Below, one piece after another: positions 58,717 to 64,000 of a stretch of DNA of 64,000 nucleotides. A program made the translations under genes and the position numbers. The stretch is from Polytrichum commune (Eukaryota; Streptophyta; Polytrichopsida; Polytrichales; Polytrichaceae). The stretch spans positions 28,766,001 through 28,830,000 of the forward strand of contig OX485803.1 of assembly GCA_950295325.1 (NCBI GenBank), read 5' to 3'. Every line of letters starts with the position of its first letter. The first letter of the stretch is position 1. The notes below the pieces were generated by a model. That model was given only the letters and a program-made list of their open reading frames with translations, was not told where the DNA came from and did no database searches.

Positions 58717-61700
58717 CCAAAACCAACACCCTAAAATCTTCTTGCACTTTTAAGTACATGTCGATTCAAGAATTTTAAAAGTGTCCACCACATTAACATA
58801 ACATCAGGCTCCTGTGTTGATGGTTTTGATGGCTTTTGGTCATCTACCATTAGAACTTTGAACCCTTATAACTTTTACACAAGGAATTCAAATAAGGCAT
58901 ACTTTAGTACGTTGGAATCCCATGTCAATCAATTGATAACGAGAAACATCCAAAACCTTCTCAATTTTCTTATAGTATGTACATACACCCAGAACTTACT
59001 TACACCCATATGGTTCCAGAATTTATCGAAATTGAGAGAGAGAGAGAGAGAGAGAGTCATGTTAACTTCTCTCGTCACCTTGTGTGCACCTGAGTGACTT
59101 GAAGAAAAGAAAGAAACAATTGCGAGATATGTGAAGAGGTTGTTAGTAGGTGCGGCACATGTTTTGGAGCATGATTGGCACCCAGAAATAGTGAGATTGT
59201 TTGTTTGGTTGCAAGAGTTACCTTGTGAGATTGTGAGGATGGTGTGAAGTGAGGTTGTCGCAAGCCCAGCGCCAAGGTGGTCCTATCCATGGCTATCTGT
59301 CTCCCAAGTGATGATTCCAGTGCAACCTTTGGCAACTCTTGTCAAGGCCAGGAGAGAGAAGAGAGAGAGAGAGAGAGAAGAGGGAGCTTCGAAGTAGGGC
59401 TGGGATGACGTGGCATCTTCAACTTTTTGAACCATCCTGCCCCTGCCCGGCTATGTTCCTTGGAGTAGGTTTGTAACCCTTAACCCATTAAAATTTTTGG
59501 GTATCTTCCTTTTGTTGATTTATGCTCATTATAGAGTGTAATGTTGCAGATAGAGAAAGGTGGGGGCGGGCAGTGCATTATAGCCTATCATAATGCATAG
59601 TGCTTATTATGGTCACAAAATAATGCATAGTAGTTCATGGAGATATCCATGAAGGTTTATGTTGGGGAATGTCCATTATGTTGTACGATGTGGAATTTTC
59701 AAGCCCCCACCCATGGGCACTGCCCATAAATTCCACATCTCACTCTACTTTGGATATTATCCTATAGATAAAGTGGCATTTAGACATGGGAATCTCTTAA
59801 CCCTTAATGTCCTATGCAACCATAATTTGGTCGTGAATAATTTGCTCTGATCCCTTTGACACTAGTTCACATGGTTTATGGGTTGTTTCAACTACTCCTC
59901 TTCTTTATCCTCACGTGGATAATTTTGAATCAATAAAGTTAATTATTTTTTGGATCAACTCAAATATGGAAATGTGGTCTCAAATGGTTTGTACTGGAAT
60001 TGGTCCACAAACACATGCTCGACATTTGTCACCTCCCCGGTTTAGGGGCAACATATCCTAAACATGTTTTTTTGTTGACCCCTATGTGCAAATGATTCCC
60101 AATTGATCTATAAATTTGCATGACACTCAAACGCAACATATTTTGAACATCTACTATTGGAAATTTCTAGTTTGACATGTGTTGGTGGGTCTAATTCCAT
60201 GTGGAAGATGCATAGTTGTGGCAATGTTGCCTTAGATTGCAAAGCTTCCCAAAAAATCACAAAATAATGGTTTCAAGATTTGTGAGTTGATTTGAGTAGG
60301 TATATTGGTCCTCTTTTGAATGGGCCAACATTTGTCATTTGGGGATGATTTGAGTGGAGATTCGATCAAAAAACCAATCCCAATTTAATTGCTAAATTTT
60401 TGCCTCTCAAGACCACTATTGGCATTCCTACTATAATATCCTACATAAACGGAACTTCATAGTTTAAATTTTGGATTGTGAGTAGTCACCTCAACATGCA
60501 AACATCTATATAGTTGGATTTGTCAAAAAAACTCTGGATCTTCAGTTGCAGTCACTGAAATTGAGGTCACTTTTAATGGGCAAATTTGAGAGAAAATTGG
60601 GCGTGGGAAGTTAGGGGTAAAGTAAGTAGGAACATGTATTAGAAATAAATTCTACTAGAAATTTGATCTCACTTCATGTCCACAACTACTTTATAAAGTC
60701 CTAAAAGTGTAAACTTTCTCAATGAATTCAATTTCGTTGCAGAAGTTATTGCGTGGGGGATGCAATAAGGCCCCAAAGATGATGGATCTTCTAATCTCAA
60801 TTATAAGTTATTGTGTAGCTTACATTTTACCCAATCAAACGAAAGCCCAATCAAAGCCCAACTGATCTCAATCCTTAACCACAAGAATTTTTTGGCTTAT
60901 GTCCATTTTCAAGACAGTTACTGTGTCAAGGAGATAAAATCAAAAGATAAGTTCCCAACATGACACTTCAGAGAAATGAAACGATAATAAATTATTTAAA
61001 AAAAAATTGTACAAGGACTTTAAGGAGAGAATGAGAGCCAAGGAGAGAGGGAAAGAGCAAGAGAATTATGATTATGTTGCTTCAAATTTGCAAAATAACA
61101 ACATATATTATTGGAGGTACAACACTTACGACCGAATTGGAAGAGATGATAACATACAACGGAACTTCACCAAATTGAAAGAGTTGACAACATGCACAAA
61201 TATGATACAAACCTTCTCAAATTATAAATCAATTACACTACACATCAAAAGATATACACTTCAAACTACACTTAAATCCCATACAACCCACATAAATTAA
61301 AAATAGAAATTTAATCTTCATCAAACATATGATATACATCTCAAATGGCAAAACCATTGGCTAACCACATTCTATGATTTAATATGCACAACCCCTCTCA
61401 CTTAACATTACTAAGCAGTGTGCGTTCATTTTGTGGACCCTGAGAATATAACCATGGGATGCACAAACCCTGCATCATGAGACTCAAATTTTAGACAAAG
61501 CTCCCAACATCCCATGGGTATATTCTCAAGGCTCACAATCTCTTAGTAATGCTATTGGCACCTAACACCCCCTTCACATCAAGTGGTCAAACACTAAATA
61601 AGGTGCTCAAAGGAATCATGTGGAATGCCTTGATAATAAGTATTGTAGATTTGAACCCTAGAAGGTTAGGAAGCAACTTTCCTTGAAGCGTCCTTTCCAA

Positions 61701-63188
61701 AGGAGCCACTCACTCATCATCTCCCCTCTTCAATTTTTCCATTACTTAGGTTGAATGTGTCCACCACCCTCTCTTCGCAGTGACCTAATCTTTTTGGCAC
61801 TCCACTTGCAATTACAAATGGCAGTAATCTGTCTTCTTATGCATTCAAGGTGCGAATTGTCAGATGTTTGGAGCATCAATAATGAGAAGGTTGACTATTG
61901 GAGGAGCGGCTTTGAAGGTTAGCAACTGATACAATGTTTGATTTGCACTGACCAGGAATGGCAAAGATTTGAAGGTCATGATATGTCGTTAGATCCCGCA
62001 ATTTTCATCAACCATAGCATGAGTTTCCAGGCACGAGGAAAAAAGTTTTGCGATGTGGGTGATTCGAGTGACCTCGAAGCACTGAGAATGGAGTTTCCTC
62101 CAAGATGAGTGAGCCATCAAATGCTATTGTCTCGAGAATGATGAGGAACTTTTAGGATGCATTGATCAATGTATCCTGAGGTTAAGTGAAGGTCCACAGA
62201 GCAGATTGCTAGAGTTCGTGCGTTTATAGCAGATGGAGAGCAATGTATCTGCAATCTTTCTTTTGTCGTTGCCTTTTGGTCAATGGTGCAACTAAGCCAT
62301 TGAGGAGCTTTGCATCAATGCACAGTTGGTTGAAACTCATTTATGTTACTCCTGATTGTGATATAGTTAAGAAACATGACCTAGGTTTATGTGATCAGCC
62401 TGGTGATAACCTGTAATTTCTCCAAGTGTCACACATGTTGCAGGCTTAAGGCATCTTGACATTTATGTTTTCGGCATTGAATCGAGATGAAATAACAGCC
62501 CAACAATATCATGTCTGTCATGGCCACTCCTTATAATCCCCGAGTGTCAAGTTTGAAGCCAGTAAACCTTCAAGTATGATGAAGAAAGGATGTTTTAGCT
62601 TAAATTTTGAGATGACGACTTTTGAGCCCCAGTGCAGCAAGCTCATGATACTTTTGATGGAAACCTGAAGCTCATCTGGATAATCTTCTCCCGAATTTGG
62701 GTCTTCAGAAATTCAAGCTAATCCGTGATCGATCCACTCACAACAAGTTGATGACGCTCCACACGCGGGGTGACAACTCTCCCCTTTAGAACAGTTGGCT
62801 TTGAAATTATGCTTCTAGTGAACTGATATATTATTTCACAAAGAGGACAAACATGGTTGGGAAGAGGGCATTCAAGATACCTTTTGTGTCCAAACCAGAA
62901 AAGATTTAGAATTTCAAAAGTTGTTGTTTTCAGAATTAATTTGAAGGTTCGTAGAATATATACAGTCCTTATAAAGCGCTTATAATGCGGAAGCAACTCC
63001 GAAACAATGTTTCTTAAAAAAAATGTTTTAGCAGCTCCCAACCAAGTTCTAAAGATGTTGACCCTTGCGGGTGCTACAGATAGTTGCCACCCCGGGCTCC
63101 ACAACAGTTGAATTGCAAGCTCATGGAGGTCTTTCATCATGAAGGACCCCCCTAAGTGGACCCTAACCCTAGTGGTGTTGCAAGAAGA
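58717..63188. other. Intergenic stretch without convincing gene
   Basis: Two GA microsatellites lie at 59034-59056 and 59357-59382. A plus frame at 61007-61300 is K/N/T-rich and unlikely to be real. A minus frame of 189 codons at 62718-63287 has no recognised domain. On the minus strand, 62700-61900 contains protein-like phrases (HPFFIILEGLLASNLTLGDY; SLILEETPFSVLRGHSNH) broken by stops, perhaps a pseudogene of unknown family. Confidence 0.45.
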
Positions 63189-63857
63189 ATGGGAACGTGC
63201 CCTATCTTCAAATCGCGCAAGACAAAGTTCTACACCCCACCCATCACCCCGAGCGACGAGTGGTATCCCAACGCCATGCTTGGTCACATAACCGGCGGGG
63301 ACTCCTTAAAACCGTGCAGAGCCCGGTCGAATTCCTCCTCCGCCATCATCTCCGCATTGGAGGAACAATTCCATGTGGAGGAACAATTCCATGACGCGAA
63401 GGCATGCATGCCGGAACAAACCGTCGCGCACTCCCACACCCACACCTACGGGCCGTTGTCCCTGATCGAGACGCATTCAGTAACCATCACCCACCACCAT
63501 GGTGACTTGGAGCTCGGGTCGACGTCTGCAACACCAACTGGGTCAAGCGTGCAACTCAACCGGTGCCAGCTGCAACAACAGTTGCACCCAACGCCAGCGG
63601 TGCGATCAGCAGCAAACTCGGTAGTGGGTTCGGAGCACCCATCGCCCCGCGCGAGCACCTCTCTACAAAATTCAGTCACCCCGGCTGTTGTTGTGAGTGG
63701 TGGTGGTGGTGCCGACCAGTCTGGACAGCCTCAAGGCGTTTCGGATTCGCTACAAGGCAGCACAACGTCAGTCGCGTACCGGCAGCCGTTTACGTGTTCA
63801 TTGACACACTCGCCGTCTCACAATAATGTCTTGATAAATCACGCAAACTCCTTCTAA
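63189..63857 (+). CDS. Hypothetical Ser/Thr/Gln-rich protein, 222 aa
   Basis: This is the only long GC-rich open frame in the last 5 kb. It starts at the first ATG (MGTCPIFKSRK) and runs to TAA at 63857. The first 80 residues contain a mixed region ending in a short duplicated phrase (EEQFHVEEQFHD, from a 15-bp repeat at 63360-63389). The rest is low-complexity, rich in Ser, Thr, Gln and His, with an SGGGGADQSG stretch. No domain is recognised. The composition differs sharply from the A+T-rich surroundings. It could be an exon of a gene that continues past the window, a transferred fragment, or a chance frame. Confidence 0.3.
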   Translation: MGTCPIFKSRKTKFYTPPITPSDEWYPNAMLGHITGGDSLKPCRARSNSSSAIISALEEQFHVEEQFHDAKACMPEQTVAHSHTHTYGPLSLIETHSVTITHHHGDLELGSTSATPTGSSVQLNRCQLQQQLHPTPAVRSAANSVVGSEHPSPRASTSLQNSVTPAVVVSGGGGADQSGQPQGVSDSLQGSTTSVAYRQPFTCSLTHSPSHNNVLINHANSF

Positions 63858-64000
63858 CGAATTCTATTAAGAGGGTTCCTCAATGACCCTTTCTAAACCT
63901 AGATAGAACCTTTTACAATCTACAACGCTAAGGGTGTGGGTGGGTTCTACCCTCTGATCTCTCCTCATTTCAGGCAAATTGCTACGCTCTTCCCTTTCAT

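Noticed and set aside
62718-63287. 189-codon minus-strand frame overlapping the hypothetical plus-strand gene
   Set aside because: No recognisable domain and lower coding-like composition than the opposite strand in the overlap. It could be part of a pseudogene, but I cannot support it.
1-64000. CRISPR arrays, bacterial operons or phage-type systems
   Set aside because: Spliced genes and plant transposons show a nuclear plant origin. The tandem repeats lack the repeat-spacer pattern.

Overview
The window is nuclear DNA of a land plant. The evidence is GT-AG spliced genes with plant-type products (a plastid-targeted nuclease, an EMB2004-like plastid leucine-rich-repeat protein, tubulin-folding cofactor C), Arabidopsis-type telomere motifs (CCCTAAA), and a plant mobile-element load (Ty3/gypsy, PIF/Harbinger-like, hAT-like and Emigrant-like elements). 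The species cannot be named from the sequence alone. A non-seed plant is possible, but that is only a guess.

Positions 1 to about 37.7 kb are dominated by a threefold segmental duplication. One full unit, about 10-11 kb, runs: block A (non-coding, with a gag-like remnant), then a four-exon gene with a divergent AP2/ERF-like domain, then block B (non-coding), then exon 1 of a plastid nuclease gene. Unit 1 is about 1.6-11.85 kb, unit 2 about 11.9-22.98 kb, unit 3 about 23.5-32.1 kb. Only unit 3 runs on into a complete nuclease gene. Unit 1 ends inside nuclease exon 1 and is capped by telomere-like repeats. Unit 2 has lost AP2-like exons 2-3 and stops before the nuclease exon. Insertions private to one unit (571-bp PIF-like MITE, 480-bp Emigrant-like element, retroposed insert, foldback) can be proven against the empty site in a sister unit.

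From 31.9 to 37.7 kb (+) lies an intact nine-exon gene for a 595-residue Endonuclease I plus lamin-tail-domain protein. Its N-terminus looks like a bipartite plastid/thylakoid-lumen signal. This is the most interesting protein of the window. It converges on a three-exon tubulin cofactor C gene (38.7-41.0 kb, minus), which seems to use a GC-AG first intron and carries a repeat interrupted by a LINE fragment.

From 41 to 50 kb there are few genes. Two terminal-inverted-repeat elements are followed by a complete 5.5-kb Ty3/gypsy element whose LTRs are nearly identical although its gag-pol is broken by many stops. From 51.6 to 58.7 kb (minus) lies a 17-exon EMB2004-like gene. From 58.7 to 63.2 kb I see no convincing gene. 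A GC-rich open frame of unknown function closes the window.

All exon borders were read by eye and checked for phase: exon sums of the four multi-exon gene models are multiples of three. Duplicate identities are visual impressions, not computed values.
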